A stretch of 64,000 nucleotides of DNA from Devosia aquimaris (GTDB lineage Bacteria; Pseudomonadota; Alphaproteobacteria; Rhizobiales; Devosiaceae). Position 1 is the stretch's first letter. Every line of letters begins with the position of its first letter. The notes below the pieces were generated by a model. The model searched no databases, was not told the origin of the DNA, and saw nothing but the letters and a program-made list of their open reading frames with translations. The stretch lies in NCBI RefSeq assembly GCF_020169335.1, contig NZ_JAIEZN010000001.1:1973805-2037804 (forward strand). The letters are read 5' to 3'. Shown here one piece after another: positions 8,036 through 16,333 of this stretch. Made by a program: the position numbers and the translations under genes.

Positions 8036-8161
8036 TCGCCCCATCCGCCAGGACAAAATCACAACGCAGCGTCTCCGGCCTGCCGGGAAAACTCCCCGCC
8101 ACACGCGGCAAAGCGATGCCCCTCGCCTGTGTGGACAGCCCCTGTCAGCAGGCTGCCCCGC

Positions 8162-8704
8162 TCACTCGACGGCGATCTGCCGCCCGCCCAGGTCAATCTT
8201 GGGCACCTTGAACCCCATGGCGATCCAGGCGCCGAGCAGCCGGGCGAAAAAGCCCGTGGTGGCCAACGCGCCAGCCGGCACGTCGCCCTTCAGCGGCGTC
8301 GTCTCCACCCTGTCCCCCACCATGGTCCGAAGGTCCAGCGCCGGCGCCGCCTCCGCCGGCCACAGGCTGCGATAAAGGCTCAGCCAGTGCCCGCCGTTGA
8401 ACTCGAGGAACATCGGCGTGTTGCAGCATGTTGCCACCACCCGCCGCGTCGTGCGCTCCGGCCCCAGCACAAAGCTGGCCAGCTGCCCCCGCCCGGCAAT
8501 GATCTCCACTCGGTCCTTGCGATAGAGCACATAGGGCGTGCCCCCATTGCCGGCCGTCACGTCCTGGCCATCCGGCAGCCTCTGCAGCCGTTCGCTCGCC
8601 GCCCGGCACGAGGTGCAATGGCATTCCGCAACGACCAGCGGCGCCTTGTGCAACCGCATCTGCACCTGCCCGCAACGGCAGCCGCGCTCTGTCATCTGGC
8701 TCAT
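8162..8704 (-). CDS. GFA/CENP-V-like zinc protein
   Basis: 180-residue protein with the zinc-binding pattern of GFA (glutathione-dependent formaldehyde-activating enzyme-like) proteins: CRCGQ at residues 9-13, CHCTSCR at about 28-34 and a later CC in VVATCCNTPMF. GFA-like members are mostly of unknown activity, and a formaldehyde role should not be assumed. Start at 8704 follows a strong GGAGGAGAGAGG. A single minus-strand gene, divergent from uvrB, with the LexA box in the shared upstream region (8705-8920). Confidence 0.82.
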   Translation of the reverse strand: MSQMTERGCRCGQVQMRLHKAPLVVAECHCTSCRAASERLQRLPDGQDVTAGNGGTPYVLYRKDRVEIIAGRGQLASFVLGPERTTRRVVATCCNTPMFLEFNGGHWLSLYRSLWPAEAAPALDLRTMVGDRVETTPLKGDVPAGALATTGFFARLLGAWIAMGFKVPKIDLGGRQIAVE

Positions 8705-8812
8705 GCGCCTCTCTCCTCCAGCCTGCGCCCGTGGCCGCAGGGCATTGCCCCCCGGCTGGTCGCAAGCCTAGCCTGTGCGTGCCGCTGCTGCCACCCGCTG
8801 TCAGCACGCCCT

Positions 8813-8827
8813 GTTCCCACTCCGTTC
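8813..8827. promoter_or_regulatory. LexA (SOS) box upstream of uvrB
   Basis: GTTC at 8813-8816, seven bases, then GTTC at 8824-8827. This exactly matches the direct-repeat GTTC-N7-GTTC SOS box known for Alphaproteobacteria. The second half is also part of the palindrome GTTCGTGAAC (8824-8833), and TAGACT (8837-8842) just downstream could be the -10. It lies 94 bases before the uvrB start, so LexA repression of uvrB is expected. Confidence 0.78.
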
Positions 8828-8920
8828 GTGAACGGCTAGACTGGCCTTACCTCTGGCGCATTGGGTTGCGACTCCCTATGTCAGCAGCCCCGCAGCCGCC
8901 CCCCACGCACGGTGTTCTCC

Positions 8921-11572
8921 ATGGCCGACAACAAATCTGCCCGCCCCGGCAAAGCCGAATTCTCCATCGACGACTTCCTCGGCGAGATCGAGAAGGCCGA
9001 GGACATCGCTGCGTCCAAGCCGCTCTATGCCGAGCGGATGAAGAACAAGCGCGCGCTCGACCGGGCCGACCAGAAGGCCGCTGCCGATGCCGAACAGGCG
9101 CGTCTCGACGCCGAAAAGGCGCTCAAAGACGCCGCCAAGAAAAAGACCGCGCTGGAAAAGCGCCGCACCACCAAATCCTCCAACGACACCGCCACCGGCA
9201 TGTCCGCCAGGACCGGCAAGACCAAGATCAATTCGGTCGACCGCATTGATTTCGACGGCATGGGCGAACCGGCCCAGGCCGGCTTCGGCCATGTGCCATC
9301 CACGCCCACCGCCCGCGACATTTCCCGCGCCGCGGCGGCTGATCCCGCGGCCCAGGCCGCCCTGCGCGAAGCGCTCGACGCCTCGGTGAAAAAGAACAAG
9401 GCGCGCAAGGGCGAGGACCTGTCCAATGCCCAGACCGTCGGCGTCACCGCCACGGTCAAGGCGCTCGAACAGATCATCCTGCATGGCCGCAAGGAGGTGG
9501 AGGGTTCCTCCCCCTGGGTGCCGCACAAGGCCCAGTCCAACCTCAAGCGCCTCGCCGGCCAGCCCTTCCGCATGGTCACGCCCTATGAGCCGCGCGGCGA
9601 TCAGCCCACCGCCATTGCCGAGCTGGTCGAGGGCATCAACAATGGCGAGACCGATCAGGTGCTGCTCGGTGTCACCGGCTCGGGCAAGACCTTCACTGCC
9701 GCGCAGGTCATCGCCGCCACCAATCGCCCCGCGCTGATCCTGGCGCCCAACAAGACCCTGGCCGCCCAGCTCTATGGCGAGTTCAAGAGCTTCTTCCCCG
9801 ACAATGCGGTGGAGTATTTCGTCTCCTACTACGACTACTACCAGCCCGAGGCCTATGTCCCGCGCACCGACACCTATATCGAGAAGGAATCCACCATCAA
9901 CGAGCAGATCGACCGCATGCGCCACTCGGCGACGCGCGCGATCCTGGAACGCGATGACGTCATCATCGTCGCCTCGGTGAGCTGCATCTACGGTATCGGC
10001 TCGGTGGAAGACTACACGGCGATGACCATCGACGTGCAGAAGGGCCAGAAGATCGACCAGCGCGAGCTGCTCGCCAAGCTCGTGGCCCTGCAATACAAGC
10101 GCGGCGACACCGGCTTCGTGCGCGGCACCTTCCGCGTGCGCGGCGACACGGTGGAAATCTTCCCCGCCCACTATGAAGCCGCCGCCTGGCGCGTGACCCT
10201 GTTCGGCAACGAGATCGAATCCATCACCGAGTTCGATCCGCTGACGGGCAAAAAATCCGCCGATCTCACCTTCATCCGCGTCTTCGCCAATTCCCACCAC
10301 GTCACGCCCCGCACCACCATGAACCAGGCCGTCAAGGCCATCCGCAGCGAGCTCACCGCCCGCCTGCAGGAGCTCAATGGCGCCGGCCGCTTCCTGGAAG
10401 CCCAGCGCCTCGAACAGCGTACGCTGTTCGATCTCGAAATGATGGAAGCCACCGGCTCCTGCGCCGGCATCGAGAACTATTCGCGTTACTTCTCCGGCCG
10501 CAAGCCGGGCGAGCCGCCGCCGACCCTGTTCGAATACCTCCCCGACAATGCCCTGGTCTTTGTCGACGAATCCCACGTCACCATCGGCCAGCTTGGCGCC
10601 ATGTATCGCGGCGACCTCCGCCGCAAGGCCACCCTGGCCGAATATGGCTTCCGCCTGCCAAGCTGCATGGACAATCGCCCGCTGCGCTTTGAGGAATGGA
10701 ACGCCATGCGGCCGCAGTCGGTCTATGTCTCGGCCACGCCCGGCTCCTGGGAGATGGAACAGACCGGCGGCGTGTTCGCCGAACAGGTCATTCGCCCCAC
10801 GGGCCTGATCGATCCGCCGGTCGAAATCCGCCCGGCCAAGAACCAGGTCGATGACGTGGTCGACGAGATCCGCCAGGTCAACAAGGCCGGCTACCGGACC
10901 CTCCTCACCGTCCTCACCAAGAAGATGGCCGAGGATCTCACCGAATATCTGCACGAGCAGGGCATTCGCGTGCGCTACATGCACTCCGATGTCGACACCA
11001 TCGAGCGCATCGAAATCATCCGCGACCTGCGCCTGGGCGCCTTCGACGTCCTCGTCGGCATCAACCTCTTGCGTGAAGGCCTCGACATTCCCGAATGCGG
11101 CTTCGTCGCCATTCTCGACGCCGACAAGGAGGGCTTCCTGCGCTCAGAAACCAGCCTGATCCAGACCATCGGCCGCGCCGCCCGCAACGTCGACGGCAAG
11201 GTCGTGCTCTACGCCGATCGCATCACCGGCTCCATGGAACGCGCCCTGGCCGAAACCAATCGCCGCCGCGAAAAGCAGATCGCCTACAACACCGAACACG
11301 GCATCACCCCCGCCTCGGTGCGCTCCAACATCCACGACATCGTCGACTCTGTTTACGAGCACGACCACGTCACGGTCAGCATCGGCAAAGCCAAGGACGG
11401 CAAGGAAGCAACCCACGTCGGCGCCAACCTCGCCGCGGTCATCAAGGACATGGAAGCCCAGATGCGTGAGGCGGCGACAAACCTTGAGTTTGAGAAAGCC
11501 GCGCGGCTACGCGACGAGGTCAAGCGTCTTCGCGAAATGGAATTGGACACCCTCTCCGGCGAGGTCGACTAA
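8921..11572 (+). CDS. uvrB: Excinuclease ABC subunit B
   Basis: 883-residue UvrB, the damage-verifying helicase-like subunit of nucleotide excision repair. The canonical protein begins only near residue 216 ([17 protein letters not shown]); before it lies a charged, Lys/Ala-rich extension of about 200 residues as seen in other alphaproteobacterial UvrB proteins. Walker A is GVTGSGKT (about 248-255), the beta-hairpin region is [16 protein letters not shown]-like VDESH and [12 protein letters not shown] motif VI follow, and the C-terminal UVR domain is [20 protein letters not shown]. Start at 8921 ([10 protein letters not shown]) is preferred to 8861 as the family start. An SOS box lies upstream. 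Confidence 0.95.
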   Translation: MADNKSARPGKAEFSIDDFLGEIEKAEDIAASKPLYAERMKNKRALDRADQKAAADAEQARLDAEKALKDAAKKKTALEKRRTTKSSNDTATGMSARTGKTKINSVDRIDFDGMGEPAQAGFGHVPSTPTARDISRAAAADPAAQAALREALDASVKKNKARKGEDLSNAQTVGVTATVKALEQIILHGRKEVEGSSPWVPHKAQSNLKRLAGQPFRMVTPYEPRGDQPTAIAELVEGINNGETDQVLLGVTGSGKTFTAAQVIAATNRPALILAPNKTLAAQLYGEFKSFFPDNAVEYFVSYYDYYQPEAYVPRTDTYIEKESTINEQIDRMRHSATRAILERDDVIIVASVSCIYGIGSVEDYTAMTIDVQKGQKIDQRELLAKLVALQYKRGDTGFVRGTFRVRGDTVEIFPAHYEAAAWRVTLFGNEIESITEFDPLTGKKSADLTFIRVFANSHHVTPRTTMNQAVKAIRSELTARLQELNGAGRFLEAQRLEQRTLFDLEMMEATGSCAGIENYSRYFSGRKPGEPPPTLFEYLPDNALVFVDESHVTIGQLGAMYRGDLRRKATLAEYGFRLPSCMDNRPLRFEEWNAMRPQSVYVSATPGSWEMEQTGGVFAEQVIRPTGLIDPPVEIRPAKNQVDDVVDEIRQVNKAGYRTLLTVLTKKMAEDLTEYLHEQGIRVRYMHSDVDTIERIEIIRDLRLGAFDVLVGINLLREGLDIPECGFVAILDADKEGFLRSETSLIQTIGRAARNVDGKVVLYADRITGSMERALAETNRRREKQIAYNTEHGITPASVRSNIHDIVDSVYEHDHVTVSIGKAKDGKEATHVGANLAAVIKDMEAQMREAATNLEFEKAARLRDEVKRLREMELDTLSGEVD

Positions 11573-11620
11573 CCCCCACCACGCCCGCGGCTCTTCTCCC
11601 CATCGCGCCTCAACCACCGC

Positions 11621-11747
11621 GCGTCACCCTCGGGCTTGACCCGAGGGCTCTGCACTCATCAAGCCGCCGCCTCCGGCGGCAAATCGCGCCAGTGGCCGAT
11701 TTGAGGTGAGAAGGCCATGAGCGCTATGCCTGAGTGGCAGATACTCG
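11621..11747. repeat. Structured intergenic repeat, copy 1 (three hairpins)
   Basis: About 125 bases, repeated at 12522-12650. Three consecutive hairpins are visible: CCCTCGGG/CCCGAGGG, GCCGCC/GGCGGC and AAATCG...CGATTT, followed by a conserved GAGTGGCAG. Differences between the two copies preserve pairing in the third hairpin (GCC/GGC here, CTCC/GGAG there). It lies in the gene-free stretch 11573-11940 after uvrB, which otherwise holds the CCCTCCCC palindromes. I do not recognise the element. Confidence 0.65.
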
Positions 11748-11774
11748 ATCGGGCGAAGCCTCGTAGTCTGCCCT

Positions 11775-11795
11775 CCCTCCCCCTTGAGGGGAGGG
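11775..11795. repeat. Short G/C palindrome, copy 2
   Basis: CCCTCCCC (11775-11782), CTTGA, GGGGAGGG (11788-11795): identical to the palindrome at 2130-2150. It is in inverted orientation to the copy at 11876-11896, about 80 bases away, so the two can also pair with each other into a larger structure. Confidence 0.6.
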
Positions 11796-11875
11796 TATCG
11801 AAGCTTGGCCAAAGGCCTTAGCGAAGATGGGGTGGGGGTCCCCTTGTGGTCACCTCAACGACTCCCTCCCTAGAC

Positions 11876-11896
11876 CCCTCCCCTCAAGGGGGAGGG
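11876..11896. repeat. Short G/C palindrome, copy 3 (inverted)
   Basis: CCCTCCCC (11876-11883), TCAAG, GGGGAGGG (11889-11896). The loop is the reverse complement of that in copies 1 and 2, so this copy is inverted. It lies just after the stop side of the small membrane gene at 11941-12150 and could serve as its transcript end. Confidence 0.6.
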
Positions 11897-11940
11897 AGGC
11901 GAAGCTCTGGAATGACGCGATGTTGAAAACGGCCCCGGCC

Positions 11941-12150
11941 CTACCGCCGCGACGCCATCACCGCCGCCACGCCTGCCAGCAGCAACACCAGCCCGGCAAT
12001 CGCCCAGCCCGTGGACGGCCCGGCCAGCGTCTCGCATTCGGCCACGCACAGGATCGGCGGGATCGTCACCAGCCCCAGCCCCTGCACCAGCCACAACAAC
12101 CCCAGGAGCCCCGCGACACTGCCCCCGATCCGCAACACCCACCGCATCAT
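11941..12150 (-). CDS. Small two-helix membrane protein
   Basis: 69-residue hypothetical protein with two membrane helices: IGGSVAGLLGLLWLVQGLGL and GWAIAGLVLLLAGVAAVMA, joined by a short loop with two cysteines (CVAECETLAG). A short Arg tail at the C-terminus suggests a cytoplasmic end. An AGGAG at 12157-12161 supports the ATG at 12150 (or 12147); an in-frame GTG at 12153 is too close. I do not recognise a function. It sits among intergenic repeats, with no obvious operon partner. Confidence 0.65.
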   Translation of the reverse strand: MMRWVLRIGGSVAGLLGLLWLVQGLGLVTIPPILCVAECETLAGPSTGWAIAGLVLLLAGVAAVMASRR

Positions 12151-12521
12151 CACGCACTCCTGTCAGCCTGAGCCCACGCCCGCCGCGGGCAAGAAGCCAT
12201 CGGCAAGCCCGACGGCGATAGCACAAGCGCCACAAGGCCCCGGCGCCGCCGTCCTTCAGGCCATTTCGGCCTGAATGCACCCAGCCAATACCTCCCACCG
12301 CATGGCGTCAATGCACGCCCACGCAACCCAGAAAATCGCTACCGTGGAAGGATTTAGCACAGAAAACTCAGGCCGCCGCCCATCCTGGGGATCGCCCACA
12401 GCGCGCATCGGCCCCGCACCCGCCCAGTCGACGTCATGCGTCCCCAGCCAACTTGCTGCTCACTGTAAAAATCTCGAAGGCCCCATCACGCCTTCGTGGC
12501 TGGGCGCTACCGCACCCAGCG

Positions 12522-12650
12522 CACGTCACCCTCGGGCCTGACCCGAGGGTCCTGCACTCTTCGAGCCGCCCGCCCTGGCGGCAAATCGCTCCGGTGGAGC
12601 GACTTGAGAAGAGAAAGCTACGAGACCTATGGTAGAGTGGCAGCTCGGGT
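12522..12650. repeat. Structured intergenic repeat, copy 2 (three hairpins)
   Basis: Second copy of the element at 11621-11747 in the same orientation: CCCTCGGG/CCCGAGGG, GCCGCC/GGCGGC, then AAATCGCTCC/GGAGCGACTT, followed by GAGTGGCAG. The remaining sequence of 12151-12812 shows no convincing gene: open frames on both strands lack codon bias and family signatures. This copy borders the AT-rich islet that starts near 12790. Confidence 0.65.
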
Positions 12651-12812
12651 GGCGGGTACACCCTCGGGCCAAGTGGACTAGCGACACCCGCTCCGCCCGT
12701 GACGCCGCACCCTCGCGCCCAGCAACCAGAGCGCCCCCCTTGATCGGAGTCAGGGTGGCGCCTCACTCCACCACGGCGACGTGCTCTATGTCGGAAAAAT
12801 CCCGGCACACAC

Positions 12813-13535
12813 TCAATTAGATCGCTTAAATACAAAGAATAGGTGCCTCGGGTACTTTCCTATATTGCGTTTCGGAATAACAACGCCCGTTATCTCTCTG
12901 TATTCTTCCAACTCAAAACCATGACGGCACAAAGCGTTAATGTAGAAAGAAACCGGCCTATGAACATGTGTTGTCTTGTAAATTCCAACACCAGTCGTCG
13001 ATGTCCTAAATGGCATCTCTACAACAATTTCTTTATTGTAGCTAAACCATGAATTTCGCTCATAACCCCAATATCGAGGCATAAAAAAAGGGTTTGGAAT
13101 AGATACCAAAAGCCAACCACCTCTTTTTATCAGTCGACTTATACTATCAACAACGGAATCTATATTTAGGCAGTCCATAAGAAACATATTTGCAACACAC
13201 AAGTCCACAGGAGCAATATTTACGCTCTCTACTTCCCCGAAGATATATCGAATATTTTCGGCCCCATTTCTCTCCTGAGCCATAATCAAAGATTTTTGGC
13301 TTATGTCGACACCTACTACTTCAGACGAAACCTCTGACAGAGCCTTTGTTAGGAAGCCAAGTCCGCAACCAACGTCTGCTACTTTTAGGTCAGTTCCACG
13401 TTTACTAGTTTCATGCACGAAGAGCGGGCATAGCACTTCATTGTAGGTACGGTCTTCCCCCGAAAATAGCTGATTGAATCGCTCAACTGCTATGTCGTCC
13501 CACTCACGAGCGATGTCACTATTGGTTTTTGGCAA
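12813..13535 (-). CDS. Class I SAM-dependent methyltransferase (AT-rich islet)
   Basis: About 240 residues. SAM-binding motif I is VADVGCGLGFLTKAL, followed by the acidic motif II in EVVGVDISQ, and motif post-I/IV in VDLCVANMFLMDCL; the general shape is that of UbiE-like small-molecule methyltransferases, and no substrate can be named. The start is uncertain: the frame is open to 13604, inside the upstream gene. I chose the TTG at 13535, which overlaps the stop of that gene by 17 bases and lies just before the family-like KTNSDIAREWDDIAVE. Base composition is far more AT-rich than in the neighbouring genes, which indicates recent transfer. Partner of 13519-14172. Confidence 0.75.
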   Translation of the reverse strand: MPKTNSDIAREWDDIAVERFNQLFSGEDRTYNEVLCPLFVHETSKRGTDLKVADVGCGLGFLTKALSEVSSEVVGVDISQKSLIMAQERNGAENIRYIFGEVESVNIAPVDLCVANMFLMDCLNIDSVVDSISRLIKRGGWLLVSIPNPFFMPRYWGYERNSWFSYNKEIVVEMPFRTSTTGVGIYKTTHVHRPVSFYINALCRHGFELEEYREITGVVIPKRNIGKYPRHLFFVFKRSN

Positions 13536-14172
13536 CGGCGCCACAGGACTTCTCCAGCAATTCCAACAAATCCTTCGCCAAGTGGAGCTCAGGGCCAGCC
13601 CCATGTCGATACCACGTGATTATGTGATCATCCCCATCTGCGTATCCAATGGCCATTTTCTGTGTCGCCGAGCGATGTGACACCACCGTGAACCTGCTCT
13701 CAGGTACGAAGCCGTACCCGCCATAGTATGTTACGGTCGCGCCTCTCTTCTGCAATTCTACCGATGCAGGATTCGCGGAATGAATGAATAAATTCAAGTC
13801 GCCGGATGCAGCCTTCTTTTCAAGAATACTATAAAGCTCGCTTCCTTGAGCCGCCCAAGATAGATTACGACTCAATACAGTAACGTTTTCTCTTCCGTTA
13901 AGTATTTTTTTCATTTCATCATTTATTTTCTTGTCCCTGTTTTTTCCAGCCCTTATTATTTTTCTGTCATATCCAGAAAATATTATGTTTGTAGCAGTAA
14001 CAATAGCACTAACCAACAGTATTATTACGAGCAGCGCCTGAGAAAATGGGTTTGATAAAATATATTTGGCCTGATCGTTTTGAAAAATGCTTGGATTTAG
14101 CAATGCAACGATCGATGCAATTGATCCTACATACGATAGAATTTCTGCTATTTGCGTTCTGAGAAGTTTCAT
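13519..14172 (-). CDS. Membrane-anchored protein of unknown function (AT-rich islet)
   Basis: 217 residues. Two predicted membrane segments lie near the N-terminus (about 12-30 and 42-66, containing ALLVIILLVSAIVTATNIIF), then a Lys/Arg-rich linker, then a soluble domain (about 95-210) with NVTVLSRNLSWAAQGSELYS, LNLFIHSANPASVELQKRG and a C-terminal HLAKDLLELLEK helix. This domain has the look of phospholipase-D-like folds, but no HxKxxxxD catalytic motif is present, so a sensor or binding role is more likely; that is inference. First gene of a two-gene unit with the overlapping methyltransferase. AT-rich and foreign in composition. Confidence 0.72.
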   Translation of the reverse strand: MKLLRTQIAEILSYVGSIASIVALLNPSIFQNDQAKYILSNPFSQALLVIILLVSAIVTATNIIFSGYDRKIIRAGKNRDKKINDEMKKILNGRENVTVLSRNLSWAAQGSELYSILEKKAASGDLNLFIHSANPASVELQKRGATVTYYGGYGFVPESRFTVVSHRSATQKMAIGYADGDDHIITWYRHGAGPELHLAKDLLELLEKSCGAVAKNQ

Positions 14173-14249
14173 TTTTCTCCGTCCATATAGTTACGTCCTA
14201 ATATTCTGCTTGGTTAGGCGAGAAAATCTATCTCCACTACATGCCCTCC

Positions 14250-14828
14250 TCACCGGCAAATCGCCTCACACGGCACACCATCGCTGTCGCTGTCCAGCAA
14301 CGCCCCCCAGCTACAGTTCGCCAGGTACCAGCGCGCCTCCTCGCAACTCCCGATCCGCGTGCAATATTGCCGGCTGGGACAGGACGCAGCATTGCCGCGC
14401 TGCGCCACCGGCTGGCGCGACTGGGTTTGCGCCGGGGCGGTATAGACAGCGGCCGGACGCTGCGGCGCCACGGGTGCGGACACCACCGGATCGGCGCCCA
14501 GATAGTCGGCGCTGACCCAGCCCACGAGGCCATCAATCGACACATTGACCCAGCCGCCGCGCCGTTCGCCCACGCGCACCACGCTATTGCGGGAGAGACT
14601 GCCGAGCACCCGCGCCGACGTGGACGGGCTCTCGCGCAGATTGAGGCTATTGGCGGTGACATAGAGGCTCGCCTCGAACCCTGGCGCCGCCGCGACATTG
14701 GCCGGCGCCACGGCCGCCCCAGCCGCCGGATCGACAGCGGCCCGCCCAGGCGTATCGGTCCCGCCGATGATATTGCCCAGCGCCGCCAGCGCCATGATGC
14801 CGAAAACAAACCAGTATCGCTTGCGCAT
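14250..14828 (-). CDS. SH3-domain protein with C-terminal excalibur calcium-binding domain
   Basis: 192 residues. An N-terminal hydrophobic segment (about 5-20, FGIMALAALGNIIGG) is a signal anchor or signal peptide. An SH3_3 domain follows (about 55-115: LNLRESPSTSARVLG, GWVNVSIDGLVGWVSADYL), then a Pro/Ala/Gln-rich linker and an excalibur domain with CPSRQYCTRIGSCEEARWYL and the calcium loop DSDSDGVPCE. Such proteins are surface- or periplasm-located. Start at 14828 (MRKRYWFVFG) follows GGGGGAG and replaces the upstream in-frame start at 14897. One of five small exported SH3 or SH3-like proteins in this window. Confidence 0.87.
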   Translation of the reverse strand: MRKRYWFVFGIMALAALGNIIGGTDTPGRAAVDPAAGAAVAPANVAAAPGFEASLYVTANSLNLRESPSTSARVLGSLSRNSVVRVGERRGGWVNVSIDGLVGWVSADYLGADPVVSAPVAPQRPAAVYTAPAQTQSRQPVAQRGNAASCPSRQYCTRIGSCEEARWYLANCSWGALLDSDSDGVPCEAICR

Positions 14829-14986
14829 CGCTCCCCCAGGCAAACATCGCCGAGAAACCCCTGTCGCACAAGCATTTTTGCCGGGCCGCGCCCTCAAGCC
14901 CCGGCACCACGCAGTTCAACCCGGCCGCAATCTCCGGGCTCTCAAATCAGCCCCGGCGCGTCCCGACCTGTGCCGACGATAGCCCC

Positions 14987-15196
14987 TCACCCCGTATGAC
15001 ACTCATAGGCGCACGTCGCGCAGCCATTGCTCTGCCGGTGCCGCCGTTTGGCCGCCGCAATCGCGTCCCGACAGTGGCTGAACTCGCCCAGGTAAGTCGT
15101 GTCCCGCGCCTGGCTCAGCCAATAGCAGCCCGCCTTGTGCACCTCATGGTCGCCATTGGGCTGCGCCGTGTTGTTGACATAGTAGCTGTCGGCCAT
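14987..15196 (-). CDS. Small conserved hypothetical protein, Cys/His-rich
   Basis: 69 residues, soluble, with no signal peptide. The pattern NGDHEVHKAGCYWL, YLGEFSHC, NGCATCAYECH resembles a widespread family of small uncharacterised proteins. Five Cys and several His suggest metal binding (inference). Start at 15196 (MADSYYVNN) has AGGAGG just upstream; the frame extends to 15226 but lacks similarity. It lies between the excalibur protein and a C-rich repeat region. Confidence 0.75.
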   Translation of the reverse strand: MADSYYVNNTAQPNGDHEVHKAGCYWLSQARDTTYLGEFSHCRDAIAAAKRRHRQSNGCATCAYECHTG

Positions 15197-15317
15197 CGCA
15201 TCCTCCTGCTGAAAGCCATGAGCCAAGCAGAACGGCGCCAGAGTCGGAGCCGCAGGACTGCGTAGGGATCACCCCGCACACGCGCGCTGCCCGCGCCGCT
15301 CCCCCGCACCCTCCCTT

Positions 15318-15470
15318 AGCGCCCCAAGCCCCGCGCCCCGCCACCCCAAAATCCCTCCCTGCCCCCCACCCAATCCCCCTCGCACCCCGCCCTCAAATCC
15401 CTCCCCCCTCCCACCCGATGCCCCTCGCACCCCGCCCCCAATTCCCCCCTCCCCAACCGATGCCTCTCGT
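15318..15470. repeat. C-rich (G-rich on the minus strand) imperfect tandem repeat
   Basis: A run of 150 bases with almost no G on the plus strand. It contains imperfect direct repeats of about 46 bases, each built on CCTCGCACCCCGCCC...CCGATGCC (clear copies near 15379 and 15422). The minus strand carries dense G runs that could form quadruplexes. There is no coding potential. It lies in the gene-free stretch 15197-15598. Confidence 0.6.
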
Positions 15471-15472
15471 CT

Positions 15473-15493
15473 TGCAAATCGGTCCTATTTGCA
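15473..15493. promoter_or_regulatory. Inverted repeat, candidate operator
   Basis: TGCAAAT (15473-15479), seven bases, ATTTGCA (15487-15493). The perfect AT-containing arms stand out against the C-rich surroundings, 106 bases before the start of 15599-15988. It could be a protein-binding site; nothing identifies the protein. Confidence 0.35.
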
Positions 15494-15598
15494 TCAACGC
15501 ACCGCTCGACACCCGCACCCACCGCCCCCGCCCCCCTCCAAAAACACTTATCCCCCGCGCCCGTGCGGCGTGCATGCTGGGGGCGAAAGGAGGCCGCG

Positions 15599-15988
15599 AT
15601 GGTCGAGATCATTTCATTCCTCAAGGTCATCGAGCATGGGCGGCTCTGTGATCAGCTGCGCGGCTTGCGCCGGCGGCTGGGTGCGGCGGGCCGCGAGACC
15701 GCCGGCCCGGTCGCCAGCCCCACGCTGGTTGCGGCCGCCGCAACCCTCTTGGCCGACATCTATCGCCTGATTTCGCGCGAGCCGGGCGCCCGCACCCTGC
15801 CCCGCCTTGATCCGCGCCAGGCCGTGTCCCATCACCAGCTCGCCGCCATGCTGGCCGATGCCGATCTCAAGCTTGCGCTGTACCGGGACGCCCATCGCGA
15901 CCATGATGGCGAGACGGGCGATGACTGGCTCACCATCGAGGGTCTCGAGGCTCTCAATGACAGAAGAGAAACTTATCCCCGGGACTGA
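15599..15988 (+). CDS. Hypothetical protein, mostly helical
   Basis: 129 residues, soluble, Ala/Leu/Arg-rich and predicted to be mainly helical (VEIISFLKVIEHGRL, LVAAAATLLADIYRLI, HHQLAAMLADADLKLALY). No domain is recognised. The ATG at 15599 has a good AGGAGG at 15588-15593 at proper spacing, and codon bias matches the neighbouring genes, so it is likely real. Preceded by the C-rich repeat and the inverted repeat at 15473; followed by a 497-base gap with repeats. Confidence 0.65.
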   Translation: MVEIISFLKVIEHGRLCDQLRGLRRRLGAAGRETAGPVASPTLVAAAATLLADIYRLISREPGARTLPRLDPRQAVSHHQLAAMLADADLKLALYRDAHRDHDGETGDDWLTIEGLEALNDRRETYPRD

Positions 15989-16260
15989 GGCCGGGGGGAT
16001 ACTGGGCCCGTCCCCGCCATGCACGCGGTGCCGACGAAGCATCGGGCGGGGGGACTGGCTGCATGGGGTCGCCCAGGCCGATGCGTGTATGCTGACCACC
16101 GGCCTCGCGCCGTGTCGCAGGGCAGATGTCTCCCGAGGGAGGCATCGCGGCGAACAGGCCATCGGCAGAACCCGATGGACCCGCCACCCGGGCAACACGG
16201 TCGCGATAGCACCCGAAAGGGCGGCCGCTCGATGCGTGCGCAGGAATACCAGCTCGTGTG

Positions 16261-16323
16261 AAGCGGCTTTCGCCTCTTCAACAATCAAGCAGGGGGCACA
16301 AGCCCCCGGGGCGAAAGCCGCTT
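16261..16323. repeat. Nested palindrome (cruciform-like)
   Basis: Outer perfect 14-base arms AAGCGGCTTTCGCC (16261-16274) and GGCGAAAGCCGCTT (16310-16323) enclose an inner hairpin GGGGGC/GCCCCC (16292-16297 and 16302-16307, loop ACAA). No T run follows, so it is not a standard terminator. It lies in the gene-free stretch 15989-16485, just before the direct repeats at 16334-16463. Confidence 0.65.
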
Positions 16324-16333
16324 TACATCGTGT

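Noticed and set aside
8876..10984. Long open frame (702 codons) on the minus strand opposite uvrB
   Set aside because: It is the complement of a high-GC gene; composition is Gly/Asp/Val/His-rich without any family signature, and uvrB is certain on the plus strand.
12434..12835. 133-codon minus-strand frame
   Set aside because: It spans a structured repeat copy and the end of the methyltransferase gene and shows no credible protein features.
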